Assembly: GCA_949775045.1 (NCBI GenBank)
Contig: OX459102.1
Location: 12,866,370 to 12,930,369, forward strand
Source: Metridium senile
Taxonomy: Eukaryota; Cnidaria; Anthozoa; Actiniaria; Metridiidae
Length of the DNA: 64,000 nt
Direction of reading: 5' to 3'
Made by a program: the position numbers and the translations under genes. Position 1 is the first letter of the stretch. Each line of letters starts with the position of its first letter. The notes under the pieces are model-generated. The model was not told the origin of the DNA, searched no databases, and was given only the letters and a program-made list of their open reading frames with translations. Positions 27,801-34,300 of the stretch are shown piece by piece.

Positions 27801-30800
27801 GAACTCCGACTTGTCCCTTACTTGCTCCTTTACTCCTTGTGAAACTGGAATTCACTTGATCCACATCAGGAAGTTTGGTCGTGATGTTGTAGGAAGTCCA
27901 TTCCCCGTCAACGTCACAGCACAAGAAGCTGTCAGCGAAGTTGGCCGTCCATATGGACGTGGACTTGACTTTGATGACATCAATCTTCCTGAAGACTTCC
28001 CACGACTTACTGCAACCCTCAAACGACCAACAGCCAAAGACGAAGAAGAACTCAGATTACTCCTTAATGGAGATAATACTCTTGGCGTTGCATTTACTCC
28101 AAGAGAGGTCGGAGAGCATTTGATTCATGTACGAAAGGACGGCAAAGAACTGAAAAAGAGTCCAATTAGTATCATGGTCGTTCCTAAAGAGAAGGTCGAA
28201 GAAATCCACCCAGTTAATAAAACATGCGACAAAGAAATACCTGGATCGTGGTTCCCCGAAGATTTCAAGACTCTTAAAGGAACGCTTCGAAGACCAAACA
28301 GCAATAAGGACGAACCTTTGACCCTTAAACCTAATGACAAGAACACCCTTAATGTCGCTTTCACACCACGTGAACCTGGCGAGCACAAGATTAACATCAC
28401 AAAGTCAGGAAAGGATATTCCTGGAAGTCCATTCTCGGTAATGGTTGAATCAGCTGAGCCTGTAAATGCCGTCGGTGCACCATGTGATGGTATTTTACCA
28501 GGAATATTCGACGAGGATGATCTTAAACGACTTACCGCTACGCTAAAGAGACCATCAAAGAGATCAGAAGAGCCATTGAAGTTGAAACTCAACGCTGACA
28601 AGACCCTGTGTGCTGTATTTGTACCGCAAGAAACAGGAGAACACATGATCAACGTCAAGAAATTCGGTAAACACATCGAAGGTAGTCCTATCTCTGTCAT
28701 GGTTGTGGCACCAGATGCAGCCGACAAAGCAATCGGTAAACCATGTGGTGTTGGCCTTGTTATTCCTGGCTTGAAGCTTCCTGAAGATTTCAAGAAACTT
28801 TCCTCAACACTTAGAAGGCCAGGAAAAGTCGAAGAGGAGCCTATGGATCTGATCCTCAACTCTGACAACACTCTTAGTGTATCATTTGTTCCTCAAGAAA
28901 CAGGGGAACATTTCGTTACCGTCATGAAGGAGGGTCGTCACGTTACTGGTAGTCCGTTCTCTGTAATGGTCAGTGGGCCTGGTCCAGCTGATGCTTCTAA
29001 AGTTAAAGTTTATGGAGATGGTAAGTTGTGTCATCTATTCAACAGTACAGTCACTCCATTTCAAGTGAATATTCTCGTGTACGCATAGTCGCCTTGCAAA
29101 TATACACCTATTTCAAAAATCGTTGTCGCAAACAAAGCCAAAATATCGATTATCTTAAAATCTCGATTAAAAATTATCACTTTATGAAAGTTTTCTTTCT
29201 CATTTTTTTGTTATTAAACCGAAAAAGTTAAACATACTTTTTGCAATGAATTTCGATGTTGTTTGATTATAAAAACTAATCTTTTTGATCTATCTCCAGG
29301 CCTCAAGAAAGGCGTTACTGGAACTCCTTCTCGATTCACCGTCAACACCCGTGATGCTGGCTATGGAGGATTGGGTCTATCTATTGAAGGACCTTCTAAA
29401 GCTGAAATCAACTGCGTAGATAACGAAGATGGCACATGTTCAGTTGACTACCTACCAACTGAACCAGGAAAGTACACTATCAATGTCAAGTTCGCTGATG
29501 AGCATGTTAAAGGCAGTCCATTCAAAGCCATGGTTCGCCGACCTGGCGATGAGGAGATCATCGTTGAAGACGTTGATGGTGGTTTGGAATCAGGACCACC
29601 ACAACGTGTCTCACAAGTGTTTGAAGACCTTGTCAGCTTTGGAGGCGGCGCACCACAACCCCAAGACTTTGTCTTCAACCTTAAAGATTACAACCTTGAA
29701 GATCTACAGACGAAAGTTGTCGACCCGACTGGAGAAGAGTTACCATCAGAGATCGTGGAGACTGGAGATAACAGTTATACCATCAGATTCATACCCAAGA
29801 ACAGCGGAGAACATCTCATTAATGTTATGTACCGTGGAAGACATATACCCGGTAGTCCTTTCAAGCTGTTTGTTGAAGCACCAATCTGGGGTGGAGCTTC
29901 AAAGTGCGTCGCTGCTGGTCCTGGACTCGAGAGAGGTGTGGTTAACGAGCGTGGTGAGTTTACAGTCTGGACTCGCGATGCTGGCCCAGGAGGACTCGCT
30001 ATTGCAGTTGAAGGACCCGCCAAGGCTGAAATAACTTGTCAAGACAATGGAGACGGCTCTTGTAACATCAGCTATCTACCTACAGCTCCTGGAGAATATA
30101 CCATTCATATTAGATTCGCCGATGAAGATATTCCTGGCAGTCCATTCAAAGTTTTCGTAACCAGCGAAGTTGAAGATCGATTCCGTGATTTGAAATTATC
30201 CGACCTAGCAGAAACTGGCCTTAAAGTTGGACAACCAGCATCGTTCTCTGTCCAAACCAACGCTCCCGTAGGCAGTGTGACAGCAACGGTCATCTCTCCA
30301 TCTGGTGCTGAATCAAAAGCAACTGTCGCTCCTCTTGGTAGTGGGAACTATGCTATTCGATTTGTCCCTAAAGAATTTGGAGACCACTTGGTCAATGTGA
30401 AATTTGACGGCACACACATTCCTGGAAGCCCTTTCAAGATCCGTGTTGGAGGAGGTGGGTGTTACCCAGAGAAAGTTAAGGCATATGGCCCAGGCTTAAG
30501 CAGTGGCAAAGCTGGTGAGCCAGCAGAGTTCACTGTTAACGCACTTGAAGCTGGCTCTGGTGCTCTTGCTTTATCCGTAGATGGCCCGGCCAAGGTGAAG
30601 ATGAACTGTACCGAAAATCCAGATGGAACCTATCAAGTAACGTACTACCCAGTTGTTGCAGGAGAATATACAATTAGTATCAAGTTTGCTGGACAGCACA
30701 TTCCAGACAGCCCTTACAACGTCACCATCTTCCCGTCAAGCGGTAAACCAGCAGCCAGCGACGGCGACGCGTCCAAGTGCACATCAAGAGGAACAGGTCT

Positions 30801-31041
30801 TCACAGAGCCGTTCTTGGACAACCCAATTCGTTTACAGTCAACGCCAGCAACGCAGGACGAGGCTCGCTCATGGTAGGCGTGGAAGGACCAGCAATTCCT
30901 GCCAAGGAAATCAACGTAAAACACACTGGAAGCAACGTCTACGCCGTGAACTACGCTCTTGAAGAATCTGGTACATACATCTTAAAGGTGTTATGGGGCG
31001 AGAAGCATATTCCCGGCAGTCCTTTCCACGTAACAGTATAA
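1756..31041 (+). CDS. FLN: Filamin, full gene model of 22 coding exons
   Basis: Filamins crosslink actin filaments and act as mechanosensitive scaffolds under the membrane. Model: join(1756-1903, 2004-2538, 3417-3603, 11333-11395, 12073-12370, 16604-16959, 17208-17538, 18439-18657, 18873-19067, 19467-19766, 19840-20133, 20408-21124, 21550-21762, 22273-22530, 22933-23211, 23537-23947, 24331-24522, 25024-25299, 25617-26144, 26507-26674, 27038-29020, 29300-31041). Every junction is GT/AG and keeps frame. From the ATG at 12082 the protein is about 2,916 residues; with exons 1-4 it is about 3,230. Order: disordered extension (long form only), CH1 (about residues 13-120, counted from the 12082 ATG), CH2 (141-243), then 28 IgFLN repeats, most ending in an SPF or SPY motif. 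Repeats 16-22 are seven tandem copies of the vertebrate repeat-18 type. The last repeat, after a short linker, matches the vertebrate dimerisation repeat 24. The filamin identity is secure from exon 5 on; attachment of exons 1-4 is inferred from splice phase. Confidence 0.93.
2004..2538 (+). CDS. FLN: Filamin exon 2, disordered extension
   Basis: A 535-bp stop-free stretch between a strong acceptor (TTGTTATCCAG) and an AAAG|GTAAAC donor. The translation is low-complexity and polar. It has candidate proline-directed sites (PHSPVL, KSPTPK), a basophilic RRSKSLSS motif of the kind kinases and 14-3-3 proteins read, and a TTTYTKTVR segment. There is no transmembrane segment, signal peptide or known domain. 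It is entered in phase 1 from exon 1 and leaves in phase 2. Confidence 0.6.
2562..2791. mobile_element. Foldback element between filamin exons 2 and 3
   Basis: Arms of about 95 bases (2562-2656 and 2697-2791) are inverted copies containing CTACCTTTCAAGATGG and CTCGCTTCGATGCAAAGG. A fragment of the same family (AAGCTCAACGTTCGTCTGGC) occurs at 40227-40255. No coding capacity. Confidence 0.8.
3417..3603 (+). CDS. FLN: Filamin exon 3, disordered extension
   Basis: Acceptor TTTATCAG, phase 2, continues the exon 2 frame without a stop for 62 residues. It includes an alanine/leucine/arginine stretch that could be a short helix and an acidic Trp-containing duplication (DWEDSWEDR). The donor is GAG|GTAAGG, phase 0. 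A repeat-filled intron of about 7.7 kb follows. Confidence 0.55.
4204..4406. repeat. Pentanucleotide array (TAAAC)n with a CAAAC start
   Basis: About 200 bases of uninterrupted pentamers: CAAAC units first, then TAAAC units, with two TAAGC variants near the far end. The left-to-right unit change suggests expansion from a mutated copy. Confidence 0.97.
6182..6211 (+). other. Degenerate hammerhead-like motif (Penelope-type repeat fragment)
   Basis: CCGACAAAGGGCTAAAGCTC followed by GAAACGTCAG. The GGGC/GCTC pair encloses a TAAA loop and is followed by GAAAC-GTC, the arrangement of a hammerhead ribozyme core, but the CTGATGA box is altered. Related copies lie at 56554-56583 and, weaker, 47011-47042. 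Cnidarian Penelope-like retroelements are known to carry such motifs. Confidence 0.4.
6530..6732. mobile_element. Inverted-repeat element (AAGCATCAAGCCAAGACCGA termini)
   Basis: Arms 6557-6586 and 6685-6714 are perfect or near-perfect inverted copies of 30 bases. Weaker pairing extends outward to about 6530 and 6732. No open frame. Confidence 0.75.
6814..6902. repeat. Tetranucleotide array (AAGT)n
   Basis: About 90 bases of GTAA/AAGT units with a few point variants. Confidence 0.95.
7186..7262. repeat. Tetranucleotide array (GGAC)n
   Basis: About 77 bases of perfect GGAC units. Its reverse frames give false SVRP peptide repeats. Confidence 0.97.
7410..7570. mobile_element. MITE with AGGGACGGACCATTA termini
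   Basis: Left end AGGGACGGACCATTAGATAT at 7410 and inverted right end ATGGTCCGTCCCT ending about 7569. Inner sequence holds repeated (T/C)TTGCA motifs. Another member is at 48313-48486, and end-like fragments occur near 49645. Confidence 0.75.
11333..11395 (+). CDS. FLN: Filamin exon 4, 63-bp in-frame exon of the extension
   Basis: A 63-bp, phase 0/0 exon between a textbook acceptor (ATTTTCTTTCAG) and donor AAG|GTACGT. It codes 21 residues, [20 protein letters not shown] plus K, basic with an SVTP site. Being symmetric, it could be skipped without breaking frame. The next good acceptor downstream is at 12071-12072, also phase 0, which joins it to the CH1 exon of filamin. Confidence 0.55.
11396..12072 (+). 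promoter_or_regulatory. Short intron that may hold a second filamin promoter
   Basis: This 677-bp intron separates exon 4 from the CH1 exon. If the classic short filamin (start 12082) exists, its promoter and an untranslated first exon should lie here, since the acceptor at 12071-12072 leaves only 9 bases before the ATG. By eye the stretch looks less A+T-rich than the neighbouring introns. I see no convincing TATA box and cannot place a start site. Confidence 0.25.
12073..12370 (+). CDS. FLN: Filamin exon 5, first part of CH1; classic start at 12082
   Basis: The acceptor has a long polypyrimidine tract (CTTCTTTCTATCCTTTAG). The first nine bases read GAT TTT GAA and are in frame with ATG 12082. 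The translation ([20 protein letters not shown] and onward) covers the first helices of CH1, including the [10 protein letters not shown] and [12 protein letters not shown] segments typical of filamin and alpha-actinin type actin-binding domains. It ends in phase 1 at ATCG|GTAAGT. The ATG is the expected start for a standard-length filamin. Confidence 0.95.
12371..16603 (+). other. First intron within the CH1 coding region
   Basis: A 4.2-kb intron between the two halves of CH1. It carries a terminal-inverted-repeat element at 15080-15271 and otherwise A+T-rich unique-looking sequence. A 115-codon open frame at 13180-13527 has no recognisable features and sits inside the intron; I do not call it a gene. 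Confidence 0.85.
15080..15271. mobile_element. Intronic MITE with CACTGTACTATTTGA termini
   Basis: Arms of about 30 bases at 15080-15109 and 15240-15271 are inverted copies sharing CCACTGTACTATTTGA. The inner part contains TAACAATAGAAAACACATT. The element is about 190 bp with no coding capacity. A related copy lies at 50329-50484. It sits in the first intron of the CH1 region. Confidence 0.75.
16604..16959 (+). CDS. FLN: Filamin exon 6, end of CH1 and most of CH2
   Basis: Codes residues 97-215. It begins with the signature helix of CH1 ([20 protein letters not shown]), an actin-binding surface in the family. An acidic linker ([10 protein letters not shown]) follows, then CH2 starting [15 protein letters not shown] with [19 protein letters not shown]. 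It ends with ARDWLDIPQ in phase 0 at CAG|GTAAGG. Confidence 0.97.
17208..17538 (+). CDS. FLN: Filamin exon 7, end of CH2 and first half of IgFLN repeat 1
   Basis: Starts [20 protein letters not shown], the classic end of CH2, followed by a short linker. IgFLN repeat 1 begins at [12 protein letters not shown] (about residue 258). The donor lies within repeat 1 at CAAG|GTTTGT, phase 1. Confidence 0.96.
18439..18657 (+). CDS. FLN: Filamin exon 8, end of repeat 1 and start of repeat 2
   Basis: Continues repeat 1 with [20 protein letters not shown] and opens repeat 2 at [13 protein letters not shown]. Phase 1 at both ends (donor GGAG|GTATAA). Confidence 0.95.
18873..19067 (+). CDS. FLN: Filamin exon 9, end of repeat 2
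   Basis: Begins [13 protein letters not shown] and ends repeat 2 with [13 protein letters not shown], then the first strand of repeat 3 (SKVKVFGPG). Phase 1/1. The donor is GTATGT. Confidence 0.94.
19467..19766 (+). CDS. FLN: Filamin exon 10, repeat 3 and start of repeat 4
   Basis: A 300-bp phase 1/1 exon. It covers repeat 3 to [13 protein letters not shown] and the first strand of repeat 4 ([13 protein letters not shown]). Donor AAAG|GTAACA. Confidence 0.95.
19840..20133 (+). CDS. FLN: Filamin exon 11, repeat 4 and start of repeat 5
   Basis: A 294-bp phase 1/1 exon. Repeat 4 contains [20 protein letters not shown], the AGxGGL-like motif common in filamin repeats, and ends [13 protein letters not shown]. 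Repeat 5 opens at [13 protein letters not shown]. Confidence 0.95.
20408..21124 (+). CDS. FLN: Filamin exon 12, repeats 5 to 7
   Basis: A 717-bp phase 1/1 exon coding the rest of repeat 5 ([10 protein letters not shown]), all of repeat 6 ([11 protein letters not shown] to [10 protein letters not shown]) and most of repeat 7 ([12 protein letters not shown] onward). It ends at KKK|G. Confidence 0.96.
21550..21762 (+). CDS. FLN: Filamin exon 13, end of repeat 7 and start of repeat 8
   Basis: Begins [19 protein letters not shown], finishing repeat 7. Repeat 8 starts at [14 protein letters not shown]. Phase 1/1, donor GCAG|GTTTGT. Confidence 0.95.
22273..22530 (+). CDS. FLN: Filamin exon 14, end of repeat 8 and start of repeat 9
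   Basis: Acceptor TTTTTTTTACAG. It codes the end of repeat 8 ([10 protein letters not shown]) and opens repeat 9 with [11 protein letters not shown]. Phase 1/1, donor GCAG|GTAAGA. Confidence 0.94.
22933..23211 (+). CDS. FLN: Filamin exon 15, end of repeat 9 and start of repeat 10
   Basis: Begins [20 protein letters not shown], ends repeat 9 with [13 protein letters not shown] and opens repeat 10 ([11 protein letters not shown]). Phase 1/1, donor ATTG|GTAAGC. Confidence 0.95.
23537..23947 (+). CDS. FLN: Filamin exon 16, repeat 10 and most of repeat 11
   Basis: Begins [19 protein letters not shown], finishing repeat 10 at [11 protein letters not shown]. It continues into repeat 11 ([13 protein letters not shown]). 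Phase 1/1, donor GAAG|GTACTT. Confidence 0.95.
24331..24522 (+). CDS. FLN: Filamin exon 17, end of repeat 11 and start of repeat 12
   Basis: Codes [19 protein letters not shown], the end of repeat 11, then repeat 12 from [13 protein letters not shown]. Phase 1/1, donor GCTG|GTAGGT. Confidence 0.93.
24626..24790. mobile_element. Foldback element in a filamin intron
   Basis: Nested inverted repeats: 24650-24693 (containing AGCCTGGAAGATGGGAGAAA) pairs with 24743-24788, and 24626-24651 pairs with 24718-24742. A related direct repeat (ATCCGTTCATCTT...CAATACAGTTG) occurs just before at about 24578-24635 and just after at 24797-24850. There is no coding capacity. Confidence 0.7.
25024..25299 (+). 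CDS. FLN: Filamin exon 18, end of repeat 12 and start of repeat 13
   Basis: Acceptor TTCCACAG. Begins [20 protein letters not shown], ends repeat 12 with [10 protein letters not shown] and opens repeat 13 ([11 protein letters not shown]). Phase 1/1. Confidence 0.94.
25617..26144 (+). CDS. FLN: Filamin exon 19, repeat 13, atypical repeat 14 and start of repeat 15
   Basis: Finishes repeat 13 ([10 protein letters not shown]). Repeat 14 lacks a normal first strand and carries [20 protein letters not shown] followed by [11 protein letters not shown]. This matches the atypical vertebrate repeat 16 in pattern. It ends [10 protein letters not shown]; repeat 15 opens with VRAFGPG. Phase 1/1, donor CCAG|GTAAGA. 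Confidence 0.93.
26507..26674 (+). CDS. FLN: Filamin exon 20, repeat 15
   Basis: Begins [20 protein letters not shown] and contains [18 protein letters not shown], the pattern of vertebrate repeat 17. Phase 1/1, donor CCAG|GTGATT. Confidence 0.93.
26787..26852. repeat. Short tandem repeat of about 18 bp
   Basis: Four copies of TTCTTAGAAACATAATT lie head to tail in the intron between exons 20 and 21. Confidence 0.85.
27038..29020 (+). CDS. FLN: Filamin exon 21, giant exon with seven repeat-18-type modules
   Basis: A single 1,983-bp phase 1/1 exon coding 661 residues. It finishes repeat 15 ([11 protein letters not shown]), then runs through seven consecutive modules of about 87 residues, and finally opens repeat 23 (SKVKVYGDG). 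All seven modules share an A/G-T-L/I-K/R-x-P core, an acidic EEP-like turn, a G-E/I-H/Y edge and an SP(F/I)xxxV end. This is the pattern of the single atypical repeat 18 of vertebrate filamins. The longest uninterrupted frame, with its first ATG at 27256, starts mid-exon and is not the true start. Confidence 0.96.
27145..28972 (+). repeat. Tandem array of seven repeat-18-type IgFLN modules (repeats 16-22)
   Basis: Protein-level tandem repeat of about 261 bp per unit without introns. Units can be recognised by their cores: [78 protein letters not shown] and [13 protein letters not shown]. The copies differ at many residues, so this is an established array and not a recent or artefactual one. 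The last unit resembles the two stand-alone modules at 38787-39736 most closely. Confidence 0.93.
29300..31041 (+). CDS. FLN: Filamin exon 22, repeats 23 to 28 and stop
   Basis: Terminal 1,742-bp exon. It holds repeats 23-28, which correspond in order and pattern to vertebrate repeats 19-24. Repeat 23 has [20 protein letters not shown], and repeats 24 and 26 lack the usual first strand. Repeats 23 and 25 are the counterparts of repeats 19 and 21, which bind integrin tails and other partners in vertebrates. A short linker ([13 protein letters not shown], the second-hinge position) precedes repeat 28, counterpart of dimerisation repeat 24. The protein ends [10 protein letters not shown] at TAA 31039-31041. 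Confidence 0.97.
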
Positions 31042-31255
31042 GAACGAGATTACTTGAATTGATGAATATTCTTAAAAGAATCGATAGAACAATGGGATAA
31101 ATAGTCTCAAATGCAATCGTAATATCGAAACCGAACAAATTACCCTAATAATTGGAGGTGTGTGTAAGGTGTAAACTGGCTCTAAACTTCTAGAATATTG
31201 GACAAACATCTAGGTAGATATTAATAAGAAAATAAAATCTGAGTCTCAATGTTTT
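31042..31255 (+). other. Filamin 3' untranslated region
   Basis: Untranslated tail from the stop to just past a canonical AATAAA at 31231-31236. Cleavage would fall some 15-25 bases later. No other feature is seen. Confidence 0.6.
31231..31236 (+). terminator. Polyadenylation signal of filamin
   Basis: Canonical AATAAA hexamer about 190 bases after the stop codon, the first such hexamer downstream on the + strand. Confidence 0.6.
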
Positions 31256-31545
31256 GACTCTCTAGCTTTAAGTAACATATTTTCCAATACATTTCTCATG
31301 CCTTTAGTATTATAATACATTAATGTAGAGTTTTCAAAATTTATGTCTTTGGTATTTTGTAATTTGAATAACATGACAGTGTATCGTTTTAAAATAATAT
31401 TTTGTGAAGAACTTGTAATAGGTGTTGTGAAAGAGATAAAGTTTTCAGAACAATATTCGCAATTCTTTTATGTCACCTTTTATTCTCTACTTTCACATAA
31501 CCATAGTGCCTTCTTTGGGGAAGCTATTGTCATTCAAATTTGTTT

Positions 31546-31808
31546 AATACACCTAATCCAAAAAACGTCGGGTCCGCCGCATAGTCCTCGCTCCAAGACC
31601 GTGAAGGAAAACACAGTGAATATTTTGATGAGAGTGATAAAACAAGAAAATAAAAGTAGGCACAACACTATTTCGTTGAAAAAAGTACCACACTAGAGTG
31701 TGAACATGCAAATAAATTAATTACTGATTAGATATAACCAATATCTTTCACAGTCTTGGCGCGAGGACTGTGCGGCGGACCAGACAACGTTTTTTGGATT
31801 AGGTGTAT
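31546..31808. mobile_element. Inverted-repeat element just past the filamin 3' end
   Basis: Arms of about 60 bases, 31546-31608 and 31744-31808, share CACCTAATCCAAAAAACGT and a GTCCGCCGCA(T/C)AGTCCTCG stretch in opposite orientation. The spacer is about 135 bases. No open frame. Confidence 0.75.
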
Positions 31809-31817
31809 ATAGAGGAT

Positions 31818-31954
31818 ATTACACGGTGGCGTGAAGATATGAATTTTATTTTTGAGTGGTGAAAACAATTTTTTGCGAGCGACCGCAGCTAGCGAGTAAA
31901 ATGTTGTTTTTAACACGAGAAAATAAAATCCATATCTTCAATCCAACGTGTAAT
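31818..31954. mobile_element. MITE with ATTACACG termini
   Basis: ATTACACGGTGGCGTGAAGA at the left pairs with the inverse at the right (CTTCAATCCAACGTGTAAT). Inner sequence AAAATAAAAT(C/T)CATATCTTC also pairs. I recognise this as a widespread type in cnidarian DNA. Confidence 0.75.
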
Positions 31955-32123
31955 GTTCTTTTTATTATATGTACATACGGGACATTTGATACATAACTTT
32001 TTCATATCTTCACTAATGAAAATATGGAAAATACGATTGTTTTAGTTTACGGTAAAACACTATTATCCATATAATAAATAATAATAATAATAGTTTATTC
32101 ATTCCTTACGAACCATTCCTTCC

Positions 32124-32455
32124 ATAAACCACAGAGTAAGATGTAGATACGTATGTGGGTCTGATCCGCGGTTATATGATGTGTGTATGATTATGATCGT
32201 CGCGGAGAAATAAGCAATTTATGCAATTGCAATTATAGAAGCCCGAAACAAATTCGGGACTTCAACGGGATTTGAACCCATGACCTTTGCAGTACCGGTG
32301 CAATGCTCTACCAACTGAGCTATGAAGCCACATAAGTGATTGGTAGGAGGTCATTTTGCTGAGTTCAATAAACCACAGAGTAAGATGTAGATACGTATGT
32401 GGGTCTGATCCGCGGTTATATGATGTGTGTATGATTATTATCGTCGCGGAGAAAT
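32124..32455 (-). mobile_element. tRNA-headed SINE with duplicated tail
   Basis: Read on the minus strand, a tRNA-like head (32329-32258) is followed by an A+T-rich body and a tail ending near 32124. The last 88 bases recur at 32368-32455, one base different, upstream of the head. So a full SINE follows a tail-only copy in tandem, about 244 bp apart. Similar tRNA-Thr-like SINEs are common in corals. Confidence 0.6.
32258..32329 (-). tRNA. tRNA-Thr-like sequence, probably the SINE head and not a working gene
   Basis: 72 bases with an A-box (TAGCTCAGTTGGTAGAGC), a 5-bp anticodon stem (TTGCA/TGCAA) enclosing CCGGTAC, and a B-box (GGTTCAAATCC). The loop would give anticodon GGT (Thr), but position 33 is C instead of the near-universal T. 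No pol III T-run follows at once and the body matches a SINE. Likely not a functional tRNA. Confidence 0.4.
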
Positions 32456-32673
32456 TAAACTGGAAGATTTTTTTTCAATCCACGAGTTAAAACAGAAACA
32501 ACTGAGAAAAAATATATATATCAACTGTCATATTTAGTAAGGCATCCTTTCGTAAAGAATAAGTGTATTAGCCTCCGTTGCAGACATCTCATATGGTTTG
32601 CTACCCTATTTGATTTTTTTATAATAATTATGTTGATCAATGTAATAACACTAGACCCTAGGATCCAGGGTAA

Positions 32674-32720
32674 ACTGGGCTACCTGTGGTTTTGGGCTAC
32701 CCTACCACAGGTAGCCCAGT
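32674..32720. repeat. Perfect inverted repeat (ACTGGGCTACCTGTGGT)
   Basis: Two 17-base arms around a short GGGCTACC-containing spacer. A partial copy (CCACAGGTAGCCCA) is at 42559-42572. Confidence 0.85.
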
Positions 32721-32795
32721 AATAAATAAAACAAATACAAAAGCCAAGAATTTATAAAATTTGTTCAGAGAAAACCGAGGATAAATTGGATGCGA

Positions 32796-33292
32796 ATAGT
32801 AGTATATCCAAACTGGCCATTGTTCCACGGATCGATGATTAAGAGTTGGGAATTGAGAAACTCCATTGTTCCCGTGGGGGAACAATGGAGCAGATCCGGA
32901 GAGACAACGGCCAATCAGGACACTAAGAAGAGGGAGGGTGGGTGGGTGAAACAAAACTACTGCTTGCTTGTAGACACTCTCCTATTCAGCGAATCTCTTT
33001 TTCAGCATAACACCGAAAGGCACTTTGGACACTCGCTGCCCTGTGCCCTCCCCCCCGCCCTACCATTTCATCAGTCTATCCGGTTCGATGTTGTTCGTTT
33101 CGGCAGTTTGAGCAAATGACAATGAATTAATTGCATGCCCCTTGTTATATAGTCTTGCATATCATTAAATCATCTCCCGTGGGAATATATGGCCATTTTG
33201 GATAGTAGTATATCCAAACTGGCCATTGTTCCACGGATCGATGATTAAGAGTTGGGAATTGAGAAACTCCATTGTTCCCGTGGGGGAACAAT
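32796..33292. repeat. Direct repeat of about 90 bp, two copies
   Basis: 32796-32886 and 33202-33292 are nearly identical (ATAGTAGTATATCCAAACTG through CCCGTGGGGGAACAAT), 406 bp apart. In the first copy the end folds on itself: CTCCATTGTTCCC pairs with GGGAACAATGGAG. The second copy directly follows a 121-bp repeat (33085-33205). Confidence 0.85.
33085..33205. repeat. 121-bp direct repeat, copy 1
   Basis: Base-for-base identical, as read, with 36504-36624. Starts TCGATGTTGTTCGTTTCGGC and ends GGCCATTTTGGATAG. The pair brackets a LINE remnant and a satellite. Confidence 0.9.
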
Positions 33293-33567
33293 TACACAGA
33301 TCCGTTCGCTCTCACAAAGGGCACAAAGGGTTTCAGTGAACCCCGGGAAGATTAGCCACCAGAGCATCCCAGTCCACACCGCGCCACAGTACACATACAC
33401 TCACATTGCTCTTCACAATCTCATCATTCTTTTGGACAATAGCTCAAACAAAGCCGGTAATGAACCCAAGTTTTTAAATCACGAAATGCATATACACGTG
33501 GTGTCTCAGTATCAGTATCAGTTTTATTCCACTATTAAACGATTACTTACTCAGTGGGGACATATTA

Positions 33568-34300
33568 CTACAGAGAAACAAAATTCTGTTGTAGTAGTCC
33601 ATTGAAGGCTTTCCTGTCTTGCGTAGATCTTTTAGCTTGTTCTTTATCAACATTTAGCAGTTTCTCTATTTTGATCCAAGGATCTCTAACAAATTTGGCT
33701 GATGCGTTTATGAATAGTAATTGTTTCGTCAAGTGCGAGTTCGTTCTTCTGCACACATGTGCGATATACTTCAAATATCTTATGTATATAAAATCTCGTA
33801 TTGATGAGGTTCCAACAATTCTCTCCAGACCTATGTTTCTGTATTTAAGTGCATACGTTTCTTCTCCTTCACTGTTCGTTTTTCGTTCCCATCCATTCCT
33901 TACCATTCTTCTCAGGAAACCATACCAACACGATTCTAACTTTTTCCTATCCTTTTCTTTCGGTAGCTGAGCCTCAGTACAGTAAGTAAGTCTTGATCTA
34001 ATACAGGATTCACGCAATTGTTGTTGTTTTTTTTTTTACGGGTTTTCATTGACACTTTGTGATCAGTCAATACGTTCTTTAGTTCATGAAATTTCCCATT
34101 TGCACTAAGCATTCTATTATCCACAAACGATTCCTTCACGTCACTATAAAAACATATGACCAAGGTACTTAAATTCTTTCACATTTACAATTTCATTCCC
34201 AGCAATTTTCAGAATACTCCTTTCATTCATAAGTTCTGTATCGTTAAATACTGGCTTCTCTCACATGGGTGTCACACAAACTAAATCCACGCCCATAACA
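33568..34300 (-). pseudogene. Decayed LINE reverse transcriptase, C-terminal part
   Basis: Minus-strand frames in order: IAGNEIVNVKEFKYLGHMF (about 34220-34150), then RMLSANGKFHELKNVL (34117-34070), then RSRLTYCTEAQLPKEKD and CWYGFLRRMVRNGW (34000-33890). This is the usual order at the end of non-LTR retrotransposon reverse transcriptases: the FKYLG motif, the thumb region and the RRM/W motif. Frameshifts and stops break it, so it is inactive. The rest of the element is absent. Confidence 0.7.

Noticed and set aside
27902..28871. Minus-strand frames opposite filamin exons (up to 248 codons)
   Set aside because: Shadow frames created by codon bias of the real coding strand; no independent features.
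27145..28972. Assembly artefact as the cause of the seven-module array
   Set aside because: The modules differ at many residues throughout, which a collapsed or duplicated assembly would not give.
27256..29088. A 610-codon frame taken as a stand-alone gene
   Set aside because: Its first ATG lies in the middle of filamin exon 21 and its last codons run into the intron; splice phases place it inside filamin.
29263..31041. A 592-codon frame starting at 29263 as a separate gene
   Set aside because: The first 37 bases are intron ending in TATCTCCAG; the rest is the terminal filamin exon.
32258..32329. A functional nuclear tRNA-Thr gene
   Set aside because: C at position 33 of the anticodon loop, no immediate terminator T-run and SINE-like flanks make a SINE head more likely.
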